Origin: Basidiobolus meristosporus CBS 931.73 | Taxonomy: Eukaryota; Basidiobolomycota; Basidiobolomycetes; Basidiobolales; Basidiobolaceae | DNA: 64,000 nucleotides | Reading direction: 5' to 3' | NCBI GenBank assembly: GCA_002104905.1 | Contig: MCFE01000471.1 | Span: 1-64,000 of the forward strand | Shown here: in pieces, positions 45,085-59,353 of the stretch | How positions within the stretch are numbered: the stretch's first letter is position 1 | How the letters are laid out: each line of letters opens with the position of its first letter | Notes under the pieces: generated by a model | Databases searched by the model: none | What the model was told of the DNA's origin: nothing | Seen by the model: the letters and a program-made list of their open reading frames with translations, nothing else | Translations under genes and position numbers: made by a program

Positions 45085-47270
45085 TTAATCGTGCCAAAAA
45101 GAGGAAATTTGGCAGCATTGTATCTGAGGCAAGATTTGAGTGCGTCCTGATCAGGCGCCAGTGCGATTGGTAGAGCTCCATTGTTTGGATATCTCGAGTT
45201 GATTATCTAGCCCGCTGATTCACTCAAATGGTTGGTTTGTGTTCTAGATTATCTAATATATTACAAACAAGCTAATACATGCTGGAGAACCCTCATCCCA
45301 TCATGATTCCTTCGCAATGGCCAGATTGGCGGCAACGCATTAGGCTCGGGGTCCGACGTTCATGAAGATACACTTACCTAGAGCATACGGAGCTGCCAGC
45401 GTCCATTCCTGATTACCGATATGCGGTGCAGCTCACTGATTCGAGGGGTAAGCAGCTAGGCAGTGGGGCGACCTGTAGCCCGCTGGATAGGTTGAAGCGG
45501 CTAATTTTTAGAAAAACGACCGTAAACACTGTTTGTTCTTTCTGGAAGGAAACCCGCTTGGACTCTGATACAACCATCCTTTGCCCCATAAAATGCCTAA
45601 CTTGTTTGGTGGCAACCTGACATTTTAGCAACCATAATTCGTACTGAGTATAAGCACTGCCATGTATAGCCAATCAGATCATTCTCCATGAAACCATTTT
45701 AGTTGTAGTTATCATGGCATATTTATGCGCTGTCGGCGCACGTCGGCCAGCCTGTTATCGAAAAGTGGGAATTAAAAAGCACCTCTCATTGATTGGCCCA
45801 CACGTCCAATCGAATCATAGGAATACCACACACGATAGAACGAGTTAGCGTTCGGACCTGGCCAATCACGGTCAAGCATTCGAACCCCCATATCTTTTAC
45901 ATTGGCTTTGATCGGCTCCTATGACAACTTCAATTTTTGAGCTATCAGGCGTTTTCATCGGGTTTTAGGCATAGTGAGCTGGCAGCTTGGTCTGTCAACC
46001 ATGGAATGCGCCCGGCTGCAGCATTCGCAACGGAATGGCCCATTGCTGCGCACCTTGGTGTCCTGCGAACTCCATCCTCAATGAAAATCGGTTGCATGTA
46101 GTTGGCTGTCTTTGGAAAACACACTCTACCTGGGCTTCCCAGTGTGTCATCTGATCCCCATAATCAGGGCTTCATGATATTTAGAAACCTTTGGAATTAT
46201 TTAGCCTAGACAGGGTTAGTCCGAAAGATCAATGACAGTTCACTAAGGATTGCTATATGCCATACGAACTCTGCACGTTTCCTATCACTCCGCCAAGTGC
46301 GCACCTCATCGTTTGCAAACCCCATCTCCCATATGCTATGATTCAATGGGTTTGGCATAAAACGCACCGTGGGAAGTGTTATGACTACATCAAAAAATGG
46401 GTAGACGTCATGTGCTATCTCGATAAATTGGTTTCTGCATGGTGGTGTGAATTCGGGTTTTGCTCTCATTAGCCTGATCTTCGATTCAGAGAACTTTCGG
46501 ACGCTTCCAAGAAGTAGTTGGCAGTAATGGATTACCACTAATCGCGAGGAACAGCAAGTGTGGGGTACAGCACTTTATTGGTATGGCTGAGGATACGGCA
46601 CTGGGTCATGAATGCCCGAAGTCTGATCAGCACTTTCAACTTACCTTGGTAAAATGAGGGGAAAGCTCAGTATCAGTATCAGTATCAAATCATGGCAAGC
46701 AGGCTGTGGACTAGTTCATAGTAAATGGGGTGCAATAGCTGTTGGCCGATATGGTTGAGAGCCGCTTCGCGATTGGTATCATGAGCTTAATGCGGGAGTG
46801 CCAGGAGTAATGATTTAAATCAAGCTTCATATCTAAACAGGCATCCAGCATTAGCTTTTCTACCAAGTATTGCCTGTTTGCAAAACGCATATGAATAAAA
46901 GACTTCATACGAATCCTATCCATATCCAGATAGTACCGTTGACAAACAGTATTACTGCTTGGTGCTATGCTCACAATGCTGAGTCCCAAAGTTAAGAGCA
47001 ACGGATCATTATTTGGGGTGGGTTGCTGGTGCTCACAACTCAAATAGTCGAAGAGCGTACCACCCCTCAATCAGTGTCATGTTACACCAGCCTCTCGATT
47101 GGCTGATTTGGTGGCAGAAAGTAAATGACCTTTAACCGGATTTGGCTAAATGAGTGCACCAAATGTCTCCCACCCCCGTGAATCCATACTCACTCCCCCC
47201 TCCTCTCCAACCAAGGTTTGCAGATGAATCTTTATTCTAACGAATAAGCCACCATTTTAACAGATAATGA
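45085..47270. other. Intergenic stretch, no gene recognised
   Basis: Short frames on both strands lack domains, and most lack an ATG start. A small AGTATC tandem array lies at about 46,667-46,687. Confidence 0.4.
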
Positions 47271-48323
47271 TTAGTAATCAGATTGCATGGCCATGAATGT
47301 GCCAACCAAAAAACCTAGGAGGCCGAATTGAATAGGATTCCCACTCATCGCGTCAGAGGTTTTCACGATGTTTGAGCCCTGAGTGGTGCTCTTAATGGGA
47401 TCAGATGATATGCTTGACGGCACTTGGGAGTTGTTCGTGCTAGAAGCAATACTAAGGAATTGCTTGTAGTTGTTGATATTTACGAAGTAAGTGATCTCGC
47501 CTGAGATACCACAGTTATCGGAAAGTGGATCCACGAGGTTCACTCCATAGCTGGTCAATCCAATTAGTTTGCCTGACCCATATACTGGACTTCCAGAGTC
47601 GCCGAAGCAGGGAGCCTTTCCAGGCATGGGCTTTGTACAGAAGATGGTTGGGTCATTCTTGGTCTCGCCGATAGACTTCATGCAAAAATCTGTGCTTCCG
47701 ATGGTTAAATTCAACTTCAATAAGGTCGGGGATTGTTGCTGGGTTTCGGTTTCCCCAAATCCTACAGTGGTTACGTTCTGGTTCACCTTAGGGATGCTCC
47801 CTATGGTTGCCGGCTTAATGTTATCGCTGAATTGTATGGGGCTCTGTAGCTCAATAAGGCCAAGGTCGTTCTGGTAGAAATATCATGTGATGAGATGTTA
47901 GGACCGACTTGGATAAGGTGCGCTCCGTGAAGTTCTTTCTCAACTAACCTTTGAAGTAACTAGGTCAAACTGATCATGGAGGATGTAGCGTTTGATCGGA
48001 ACGGAATTGGTCTTGATGTTCTGAGTGCTTCCAAACACCAAAGAAAAAGACTCTACCGGGAGCTTGACGAAGCTCGATGCCGATGAATTTGAGTATTGAA
48101 CTAAGCAATGTCCAGCAGTAATAATCCAATTCTCATTCAGAATGGCTCCACCGCATCTTGAATTGCCCTGCAATAATATATGAGCCATGGAAGGGAACTC
48201 GCTAGCAGTAGTGGAGGAGCCTCCAACGATATAGCTCATCGGCTGAGGCTTCACGTCTCCTTGAACCTCCTTTGCCCCATAGGCCACAATAGGGAGTATC
48301 GCGAGAAGGTAAAGGAACAACAT
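47271..48323 (-). CDS. Secreted S1 (chymotrypsin-fold) serine protease with a probable C-terminal lipid-anchor signal
   Basis: Two exons, 47,949-48,323 and 47,271-47,870 (78-nt intron), give 324 residues. The signal peptide is MLFLYLLAILPIVAYG. The zymogen junction is at YIVGG (about 31-35). The catalytic triad is His72 in ITAGHC, Asp127 in NDLGLIEL and Ser217 in GDSGSP. The residue at the trypsin Asp189 position is Ala211, so trypsin-like cleavage after Lys/Arg is not expected; a chymotrypsin- or elastase-like preference is more likely. A Ser/Thr-rich linker leads to a hydrophobic C-terminus (FGLLGFLVGTFMAM), which fits a GPI-anchor signal. S1 proteases are patchily distributed in fungi. The gene has a TATA box and stands alone. 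Confidence 0.93.
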
Positions 48324-48377
48324 GTGCTTGCGATGTCACGCTCAAGTGCCAAGGAAATAGGTTATGGATAAAGGGGT

Positions 48378-48385
48378 TATTTATA
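48378..48385 (-). promoter_or_regulatory. TATA box of the S1 protease gene
   Basis: TATAAATA on the minus strand, about 55 bp upstream of ATG 48,323. Confidence 0.65.
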
Positions 48386-49324
48386 CGCGGGTATAGAGTA
48401 TAAGGATGGAGGTTCTGAGCAGCAGATGGGAAGGGGAATGTTGAAACAAAAATGAGAGAGCAGAGAGAGACCGCTAATAAATACAGTATGCGAGTTTGAA
48501 TGATAGAGGAAAATCCAATCTAGCAAATAGACATCTTTCTTAGGGATAAAGGGAACTTGTTTATCGGGCGTGTGTTAGCTGCGAAAGAGGAAGACGTGTG
48601 TAGCGGCCTAGACTGGTAGGCATCAAGAGGAATAAAATACTTGCTAGACACACATATCCATTTTAAATGGATCACCAGAATCGATTTGGTTGTGTTTCCG
48701 TCGGTGATCAAATATATAAGATGCATGGAAAATAGCTGGGTTGCCTGACATATTCGGACAAAGGGTAGGGTAACCAATGATCTCGTTGGAAGCTGTTTCT
48801 AATTCATCAAATAAATTGGGCCCTATCTATTGTTAGGAGACGTGTGTCCTGTGCCTAATTAATTGATTCTTGGTGGCCTGCTGTCAGTTGGGCCTGCTCA
48901 GTCTCGCCAATTCTGCCAGGTTTATTGACATTCACTCATGCAATACATGGACATTGAAGATGCCTTCCGGATCTAGCCAAATCGCCCTTCCGAACGCTTT
49001 TTTGCTGTTTCACTCTCATGGAACACAAATAACCCCAGCGCTGTCACATGGCATTACGCCCTCGGTCACGTGCCCACCCGGAGGCCATAGACTCGGCCTC
49101 GAAGTCGGCGGGCAGCGCTGAGGTGTGACAGGGCTCGACGGACCGTGTATCAGGAATGGAGCAGTGGACTTATGTAGCAATAGAGAATCCGTACTTATTA
49201 TTTGGCTATGAAAGGTACATATAACATTGTGGCTATTATGCGGTGGCAAATACGCTTATCGTCTTCACTCGACTGTAAAAGAAACTAGCAATATACGGGC
49301 GGGGCGATTGATCACAGGCTTGTG
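48386..49324. other. Intergenic region between protease and kinase
   Basis: No conserved coding segment. It contains the protease promoter and the kinase 3' region; both genes read leftward. Confidence 0.4.
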
Positions 49325-51032
<1,708 letters not shown>

Positions 51033-52326
51033 CTGTCGAATAGTTGAGAGGGTACGAAGCAAATGGCTATTTAGCTTTGAGTGTTGCCAAGTTCGATATC
51101 TGTAGAGGAGTGGATGTTAAATCGATAGGAGTATAGTAAAATAAATCGATTGCTTAAATAAAACCACTTTAAATCCACCCTAGCACGCCAGCACTAAAAA
51201 TCCCTACTTAATACTGAATAATAGCAAATTAAATGGGGATTTATTAGGGACGGAGATTTCACAGCGTCGGTTCTCCATAGAAATACCAGACTGAGAACAA
51301 CAGTGATTGGCGGATTTAAGGAGGACTTATGCGCCCTGACACACGATTAACAATAAATGGTGGCTACTGATATTCGGTATGAACATCAAGACCGAGTGTG
51401 TTCTCTGCACAGAGCTACGAAACCAACCCTGGACACTGGGAGGAGGTCACATGTAATAAGCTTGCAGATGCTGTATACGGGATTGCTAGGGCTGATTATA
51501 CAAGTGATCTGGAAAATGGCTGTAAAGCGTAGTCTGCTCATGTGCTCCCAAGCTAATCACTGAGGTGCGGACTTCACCGGTTTGCCATAATGATGAGGCA
51601 CTAGTGAAACATGGTCGTAAACTTGAGTTAGGGGAGTCCAAGTGCCAACACTTGATGGACTACCAAACAAACGTAGCGAATCGATGCTATTATCTGATCT
51701 ACAGCAAACCAATGATCTGTTCACGTCGAGGTGGCGAGCCAGCAACTTGGCCATATGTTGCTCATATAAGGCTGCAGCTCCAGCGCTTTTTCAACCTTCT
51801 CCCCTTTATTGAGCATCAGATTGGTGTGTTGATTCTATACCCAGTTGGGCCTTGGCTACACGCTTGATTGCGATGAAATTATAATGCAGGTTTCAAATCA
51901 TAATGATCAATTGCCTTCACTAGAGCACCACACATGGAAATGCCTCCAGCGTAGCTAGTACAATAGCAATAAGCCAGCTAAGAATTTTTGAACCTTGCAA
52001 GTACATAATCTAACTTAAACTTTGTGTTATGGGTAATATTACACCAAATTAAATGAAGTCCTTCTTGAGAGAAGAGAATGTTGAGGGGTTTAGGGAAATC
52101 ACCAACTGTAAGTGATGCTTGTTGATATAATGAATATTACTGCAAATGCCAGGATTCATATTATCAAAGAAAGGGGTAGTGATGTTAAGGTAGCTCTGTT
52201 CAAGTGCACAAAGATGATAAATGGCCACATCTTTGGGCTTTTTGGCTATGAGTATCTTTGTGGCTAGTTGAGCAACTGGAGGAGAGTTGGGAAGGATATG
52301 CTAACAGAAAGAATTGTGGGTAAGAG
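51033..52326. other. Intergenic region between kinase and second repeat block
   Basis: No gene recognised on either strand. It becomes AT-rich from about 51,900, where the repeat block is approached. Confidence 0.4.
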
Positions 52327-52410
52327 TTAGGGGGATGAAATTGACTAATTGGTAAAATCTTTATTAACTTAGGACAAGTATCTAATAAAGGCAAGTTAAA
52401 CTGAGGTTAT
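52327..52410 (-). mobile_element. SINE-3: 3' end of the tRNA-derived SINE
   Basis: On the minus strand it reads like 59,728-59,815 of SINE-1: the stretch TTTAGATACTTGTC is here TATTAGATACTTGTC. AATAAAGATTTTACC follows, and a C-run ending CCCCCTAA closes it. It is cut on its inner side by the copia-3 LTR, so copia-3 inserted into a SINE. The stem-loop is degraded. Confidence 0.7.
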
Positions 52411-52741
52411 TGTTGTAAAAGTTGTATTTCCACCTAAATGTTCACCTAACTTAGTCACTTAGATCATTACCTTCAAATCCTGGAGAATACTGACCAAATT
52501 CCTTGTTGGGATTTACTTAGAATATTTACCCAGAACATGATAATTAGATAAGTTGCCCAAAGAGCCCCAAACTTTGTACATATATTCTTGAGACCTTCCT
52601 TAACCTATTCTACATGCTTGTTATGCCAAGACCATGTAAAAGTATAAATACTACTTTTACATTCAATAAATCATTAAGTGAAAACCACACAATCTACTTG
52701 TCCTCCCAATCACTTCCAATATCTCCAAGACTCTTACAACA
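52411..52741 (+). repeat. 5' LTR of copia-3
   Basis: 331 bp, TGTTGTAAAAG..CTCTTACAACA, with a TATA-like AGTATAAATACT near 52,641. It matches the copia-4 LTR (29,707-30,038) closely in reverse. Confidence 0.93.
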
Positions 52742-52745
52742 GGTT

Positions 52746-55700
52746 ATGAGCCCCAAGCTGTCACTCTCTGCAATGTCTACTACTGCTATTACTGGAATTT
52801 TTCCCTCTGCTGAAAAGTTGGATGGATCCAACTACCAAGTGTGGAAGGTGAAGATGAAGATGCTGCTACAAGAAAGAGGCCTTTGGGATATTGTCATGGG
52901 AGAAGAATGCCCTCCTAAAAACGTGGGAGAGGAAGCCTTAAAGTACCAGAAGAAAGAACAAAGTGCCTTTAACTGCATTTGCCTTAATGTCAAGGACAAA
53001 TTGCTAATTCAATGCTCAAGAGCAAAAACGGCAAAGAATGCCTGGAAGGCATTAGAAGACACCTACCAGTCATGTTCAGCTGCCAAGAAAATGTATCTGA
53101 GAAGAAAATTCTTTACTACAAAGATGCTGCCAGGAGAAGAAATGAAAAATCTAATTAACAGAATTACCCTGCTGGTAGATGAGATGGAATCTGTGGGCGT
53201 ACCAACTACTGATGAGGATGTGATAGTTACCATCCTGAATAGCCTGAGAGACGAGTTTCAGGGCCTTGTATCAGCCCTAGAGTCCAGAACTGAAGATTTG
53301 ACCTTAAGTTACGTATATGGAAGGCTCCTGGATGAAGAATTAAGAAAATCAAGCGCCAATAAGAAGGAAGAAGAAAATGCTTTAATAAGCAATGATAACC
53401 AACAAAGGAGGTACCCAAGACCCTACAAAGGCAACAACAACCTATTTTGCAACTACTGCAAAAGGAAAGGACACACATCAGACCGGTGTTTCACAAAGAG
53501 AGATTATCAGCAAAAGAAGCCTGAATATGGAAATGCTGCAACAACTGAAGATAGACTATTCATATCTGCACTAAATATGACCACAAACAAGGATTCTCAG
53601 ACGTGGTATATTGACTCTGGAGCTTCTCAACACTTTATACACCAAAAAGAACTTTTTACCCAATATCAAGAAATTCCAATTAAGAAGGTTTTCATGGGTG
53701 ACGATAGAACACTTGATGCAGTGGGAGAAGGAACTATCCAAGTAAACCTTAGAAGCAGTGAAGGAAGCCATACACTGACCTTTAAAGAAGTACTCTATGT
53801 ACCAGAAATAGCCAAGAACCTACTCTCTGTAAGCAAGGCCACAGCAGAAGAACTCAGTTTCAGTTTTGACAATTCTGGATGCAGGATCACTGATCAAAAT
53901 GGTGCCCATATTGCTTCAGGCATCAGAGATCAGAATCTATACAAGTTGACTTATATTCCATCATATCTGGAAGCCAATATAAGTAACTTAAATGAAGAAA
54001 CACCAATGCATTGGCACAGGAGATTTGGACACATCAATTTTGATTATTTGCGTAAAATGATCAAAGATCAGCTAATTTCTGGAGTGAAAATTGATCCCCC
54101 AGCTAATTTGGAGCACTGTGAAGCCTGCATATATGGGAAACAAGCCAGACAACCGTTCAAGAGCTCTGGGTTAATCAAAACTAAAAAAAAATTAGATCTA
54201 ATTCACTCAGATCTGTGTGGACCTATGCAAAATTTATCCTTAGGCGGGATGAAGTATTTAATCACTTTTATTGATGATTATACAAGATACACATGGGTCT
54301 ACTTCATGGAGAGAAAGGAAGAAGCTCTGTCTAAGTTCAGGGAGTTTAAAGCCATGGTGGAGAGAGAAACTGGTGAAAAAATCAAGAAAATACGCTCTGA
54401 CAATGGTGGAGAATATACATCAAAACTCTTCATCCACTTCTGCAAAATCCATGGGATAAAGCAAGAGACTACTGTACCATACTCCCCACAGCAAAATGGA
54501 GTAGCAGAACGAGCTAACAGATCAATAATTGATATGGCAAGATCTATGATCCATGATCAAAAATTATCCTATGATTTTTGGGCAGAATCAGTTGCCACTG
54601 CTGTATACCTTAGAAATAGGAGTTATAACAGAATACTTCGTGATTCTACTCCACTTGAAGCATGGTATGGATATAGACCAAGTGCAGAACATCTAAGAAT
54701 ATTTGGGTGTACAGCATATGCCAAAAAACTGGCCGGAAATCAGTCAAAATTTGAGCCAAAAAGTGTAAAATGCATATTTTTGGGCTACTGCAATGAGAGT
54801 AAGGCATACAGACTCTACAATACCGGAGCAAAGAAGCTGATCAAGTCCAGGGATGTGTTGTTTGATGAAAATTCAAAATTTTCACAAAAAATGACATCAG
54901 ATGATGACAAAAATTTGATCTCAAGTCCACCAATTGTCAGGATTGAATCAGAGCAAAACAATGAAAATTTTTTCACTCCAGAGGACTCTACAACCATGGT
55001 TCAGCCAGAATCAGTGCCCAGGAATATCCCAGAAGTGATCATTCCAGTGTTAAATGCCCGGAGATCCAATTGGACTAGAAATAGCCCAAATTACTATATC
55101 AATGAGGGTACAAACTTAGCCTATGCCTATTCAGTCCATATTGATGAACCCCAGACTGTAAAAGAGGCCCTAAATAGCCCTCAGACAAAGTTTTGGAGAT
55201 CTGCAATGACTGAGGAATATCAGGCCCTGATGGAAAATCAAACTTGGGACTTAGTCAAATTACCAATCAACCAAAAATCAATTGGATGCAGATGGGTCTT
55301 TAAGACAAAATACAAGGCTGATGGTACAATTGAAAGATACAAAGCAAGACTTGTAGCCAAAGGATACTCTCAAACAAAAGGACTTGACTATACTGAGACC
55401 TTTGCACCGGTAGCCAAGTTTAATTCCATCAGATTAATATTGGCTATTGCAGCCAAATATAAGTTTTTTATTCATCAAATGGATGTAAAAACTGCATTTT
55501 TGAATGGAGAACTTGATGAGGACGTGTATATGGACCAGCCTGATGGGTTTGTTGACCAAGATAACCCTCATTTGGTCTGCAAACTTAAAAGTCACTATAT
55601 GGTCTCAAACAATCACCGAGAGCCTGGAATTGCAAGATAGATTCTTATTTGGAATCTTTGAGTTTCAAAAGGAGTAATGCTGACTATAGTATATACTATA

Positions 55701-56346
55701 AGCCAGATAGAGCAAATCCAGTTCTATTAGCTCTATATGTGGATGATCTTATTATAGCCACCTATAACCTAGAAACATTGGAAGAGACTAAATCCAGCCT
55801 ATCTAAGGAGTTCAAGATGTCCAATCTAGGAGAACTTAGTTACTACTTAGGGATTAAGTTCTCCATAGACAGAAGTACCCAGACTATTACCCTAAGCCAA
55901 TCCAAGTATATTCAAGATATACTAAAGAAGTACAAAATGGAAGACTGTAAACCGGCAGCTACCCCAATGGAGACAAACCTTAACTTGGTCAAAACTCAAC
56001 CAAATCAAGAGAGCTTGGTGCCATCTGAAAGCCCTGACTTTCCTTATCAATCTATGGTCGGCAGTCTGATGTATATCATGCTTGGAACACGTCCAGATAT
56101 CTCATATTCAGTGGGAGTTGTCAGCCAACATAATCAGAATTATGGATCTGATCATATTGCAGCAGTTAAGCGGATTTTTAGATACCTAAAAGGAACTGCT
56201 GATATCTGCTTAAGATACACTTATAAGGATTCAGAACAGCATCTTGTGGGATACTCTGATGCTGATTGGGGACAAAATCTAGAAGACAGAAGATCCACCA
56301 CAGGATACACCTTTCTTTACTGTAAAGGAGCCATTTCATGGAATTC
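52746..56346 (+). pseudogene. gag-pol of copia-3, one frameshift, 3'-truncated
   Basis: The first ATG (52,746) lies inside the primer-binding site and is in frame with ATG 52,773; either may be used. The order is gag (LDGSNYQVWKVK), zinc knuckle CNYCKRKGHTSDRC near 53,448-53,490, protease WYIDSGASQHF near 53,604-53,636 and GAG-pre-integrase HWHRRFGH near 54,008-54,033. Integrase follows with D..D..E (HSDLCGP, SPQQNGVAER), then RT with DVKTAFLNGE near 55,481 and LYVDDLI near 55,732. RNase H begins SDADWG near 56,258. The only lesion before the truncation is a loss of one A in an A-run (five A in copia-4, four here) near 55,590. It is a recently active family by this criterion. Confidence 0.92.
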
Positions 56347-56470
56347 CTAAATTTCCCTCCTTGCTGACTTAAGTGATGCACCATTTGAAGAGCTCTGGGA
56401 CTCTGCAGGTCACATTGTTAATGCTGCCTCTGAAGAAGCTACAACCTCTGCCTGACTACCTGAAGTTCTG

Positions 56471-59224
56471 TTGCTTAACTGCAACAGCATACAGCCATCA
56501 AGACCAACTCTAGAGAGACTTCTTTCTAGATTTTCCCTCCTGTGTTTGATTGATGTCCAGCTACCCTCTATACTTTTGACTAATCTATATTGCTTTTCTA
56601 CTCCTAGAACAAAGAATACCTCCTCTATCTGCTTCATCTCTTCTACCATCAATACTCCTCAGCTCTGTGTTCCTCTTTACTCCCCTTACTGTGCTGCTCT
56701 CCAGTTGCCAACTATCAGTCTGGTGCTCTGCTATCTGCCTCCAAGTCTAGCCCTTCAGGAAGTGCAAGTTATATGCCAGAAGGTTCAGTAATACCAACAA
56801 TCTATATCAACACCTGTTATCTTGCTTGGAGATCTCAACATTCCCCATCCTGAGAACAAGACTACTCTGACTGCAAGAATGAAGCCAAGGTCTACATTCC
56901 TACTGAACTTCCTGAGAGAAAGCCACCTGCTAGCACTAGGTGCTCAATCTGAGAAAAGATGTGTTGACTGGATCTGCCCTTCTGCTGCTGCCCTCTACTT
57001 TGTGAATGAAGTTAAGCAATTCTCTGGAGCTGAGCTAGGATCCTTGAGAGCCTCTGACCACCCAGCCTGGTCCCTTTCTATGCAACCAGTTGTGAAGAAG
57101 AAGCTGCCAAAACTTACTGTGCTCACCCACAAAGCTACCAAAAATCAGAAGAAAGACTTTGGGAACTACTTGAAGCTTGCCAGTTTGCTACTTTCTCTGC
57201 CAGATGATCTCAACTTTGCCTGGCTCTTTGTGAAGCATCTGATTCTGGTGTCTGCCTCCCTCTCACTGCCATGCAAGACTACTGCTCTTACCTCAAGAAA
57301 ATGGGAATCCATTGTTTCAGCCCTGCAACAAAGCTACCTGAGCTTCCCTAACCCAAAAACAGAGAAACTCCTCCTGACAGCAATCCACCACTCCAAGGCA
57401 ATTCACCACACTCTGCATACTCAGCTCTGGGATCATATTATGAGTTCCTTGCCTCTGCAATCTTCCAACTCTATAACAAGAACAGTATCAAGCCTCTACA
57501 GGGCAATGAGGCCCTCTTCCAGGAAGTTACCTTCAACAGAACAGCTGGCTAACATCTTCTTCTCTACAAAGCAGTACTCAACTCCTGGCTTTCATCCTGA
57601 CTTCAAGACTCTGCCCATCCCACTTGCACTTGATCAAAGGAGAATCCATAATGTGCTCAAGAGGCTTCCCAACTCTACTGCTCCAGGTGTGGACACAATC
57701 TCCTATGAGCTTCTGAAGACTAGTACCAAGGCCATGTCTGCACTTCTGCTTCCACTGTTTCAGCAATGCTCAGCCCAGCTTTCTACTCCTGAGGAATGGT
57801 CCTTTGCAAATGTTCTGCCACTGTACAAGGGTAAAGGAAAGCACCTGGATCCTAGCTCCTACAGGCCAATATCTCTGCTGCCCACCTGCAGAAAGGTGTT
57901 TGAGCTTCTGCTTGCTCAGGAGCTCTACTCTGACTCTCTCAAGTTTCATCCTGCACAGTTTGGCTTTGTTCCTGGCCTCTCCTTGGAATATGCAGTCATA
58001 CTTAGCCAAGATCACTCTCTCCAGTGCAAGTATCCCTCTGTTCTGTTTGATATTACTAAGGCCTTTGATTCAGTTGACAGAAATCTGCTTTGGTCCAAGT
58101 TGCAATGCTTCTCCAGTACCTCTCTCACCCTCCTTGTCAGGTCTCTGTTTCTGGATCCACAAGCAAGAATTCTGCACCCAAGTGAGCAATCATCTGTGTT
58201 CTCAGTTCCTAATGGAGTGGTTCAAGGCTCTGTGCTTGGTCCTATACTGTTTGCCATCTTCCTGAATGATTTCCCAAGACTCTCAGCTGACTGCCTGGTT
58301 ACTCTCTTTGCTGATGACATCAGAATATCCTCCTCCAATGTGCAACAAGACTCCCAGACCATCCACCAGTATCTGCAGAAGAATAATCTCCAGCTTTCCA
58401 TTGCAAAGACAGTACCTTTGGGCTCTCCCATCAACTTGGAGAACTCCACTCTACCTGCTCAGGTTTCTGCTACATATCTTGGCTTTCCTTTCCTTCCTAC
58501 TGGACTAGACTCTGGAGCACACCTGAAGAAGAGAATTATCCTGGCAAGACAGGCACTCCACAAGCTACTGGCTGTTACTCCTCCTACAACTTCAGCTCCC
58601 AGCTGCCTCCTTCTACTCAAGCAGTTTGTCTTCCCTGTCCTGGAATTTGGCTTACCACTTCTCTCTCTTACTTCTAGAGACTGCACTAAGCTTGACAAGT
58701 TTGCAGTATGGTGCATTACCTCCTTGGTGCCTCATTTGCCTGAATGCCCCTACAGACATGCTATTCTTGGTGCTTTTGGGTTTATGCCCTATAAGATCAG
58801 ACTTCTCTACCTTAGAACCAGATTATACCTCAGACTTCACAACTGCAACAACCCACTGATTAAGGCCTGGAAGAGAACACACCACACAACACCTGGCTCC
58901 TGCTGGAGAACTATACTTGGAGATCCTGAAGTCAAGAAGTTTGCTCACTATATTCTGCAGTCAGAAAAACCCAAGCTGGCCTACCTGAAGTACTTGACAG
59001 ACCTTTGGCAGCAATATCTGCAGCAGCACACTCCCTTTATGATGAATATCAATCCTTATCACATTCCCCTCATTAATGTTGTTCACAAGTCATTCTTACC
59101 TCTCTTGCTACCCCCCTTCCCACTGAACAGTGTCTTGAGCACTGAAGAACTATCATCACTTCTTATTAACTTACCTACAAATTCCCCTCAGCTACACACT
59201 CTTGTATCAAAGCTACAACAGTAG
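56471..59224 (+). pseudogene. LINE-1 ORF2: endonuclease-reverse transcriptase with one in-frame stop
   Basis: One frame of about 918 codons broken by a single TAA at 56,789. The N-terminal part is an APE-type endonuclease (LNCNSI start, LLGDLNIPH near 56,822-56,850, ASDHPAWSL near 57,052-57,078). The RT has LPLYKGKGKHLDPSSYRPISLLP near 57,820-57,885 (shortened: YKGKGK..YRPISLLP), AFDSVDR near 58,062, NGVVQGSVLGP near 58,210 and the catalytic FADD near 58,308. The C-terminus is Leu/Tyr-rich without an RNase H signature. Known: such proteins nick the target and prime reverse transcription there. The clade cannot be assigned by eye. Confidence 0.88.
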
Positions 59225-59258
59225 CGCTGGCTTCTTTGTTTCAACTGAAATAAAGATT

Positions 59259-59288
59259 TCACCTGTTGGTGACTGTCTCCCCCCCTAA
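59259..59288 (+). other. LINE-1 3' stem-loop and telomere-like tail
   Basis: The 5-bp stem TCACC/GGTGA with loop TGTT is followed by CTGTCTC and CCCCCCCTAA. The same element occurs in LINE-2, LINE-3 (loop GGTT), LINE-4 and SINE-1 (loop ACTT). It is the likely recognition structure for the LINE reverse transcriptase (inference). Confidence 0.7.
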
Positions 59289-59299
59289 CCAAGAACACT

Positions 59300-59353
59300 T
59301 AGCCTTGTGGTTATCCCTAACCCTTCCATACCCATGGTTGTGGGTTCAAATCC
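59300..59353 (+). promoter_or_regulatory. Internal RNA polymerase III promoter of SINE-1 (A and B boxes)
   Basis: TAGCCTTGTGG and GGTTCAAATCC, 32 bp apart, match the tRNA-type A and B boxes (the B box fits GGTTCRANTCC fully). The tRNA arms are too decayed to call a tRNA gene. Confidence 0.7.

Larger units (their letters stand above)
52411..56346 (+). mobile_element. copia-3: nearly intact Ty1/copia element lacking its 3' end
   Basis: The 5' LTR (52,411-52,741) is followed by a half-tRNA-type primer site (GGTTATGAGCCCC) and a single long gag-pol frame. A 1-nt loss lies near 55,590, after which pol continues in the next frame to 56,346. RNase H C-terminus and 3' LTR are replaced by LINE-1 sequence. 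Confidence 0.93.
56347..59288 (+). mobile_element. LINE-1: non-LTR retrotransposon with endonuclease and RT
   Basis: It begins abruptly against truncated copia-3. An ORF1 tail comes first (ending EEATTSA and a stop near 56,454), then ORF2, a short 3' UTR and the tail. Tail order: AATAAAGATTTCACC (from 59,250), stem-loop TCACC-TGTT-GGTGA (59,259-59,272), then CTGTCTC and a C-run ending CTAA at 59,288. There is no LTR and no poly(A). Confidence 0.88.

Noticed and set aside
45880-45960. Possible tRNA on the minus strand (GGGTTCGAATGC)
   Set aside because: Only a partial B box; no A box at the right distance and no cloverleaf.
58222-58716. Minus-strand frames within LINE-1 (and plus-strand ones in LINE-3 and LINE-4)
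   Set aside because: Antisense shadows of the RT frame; they repeat only because the LINE repeats.
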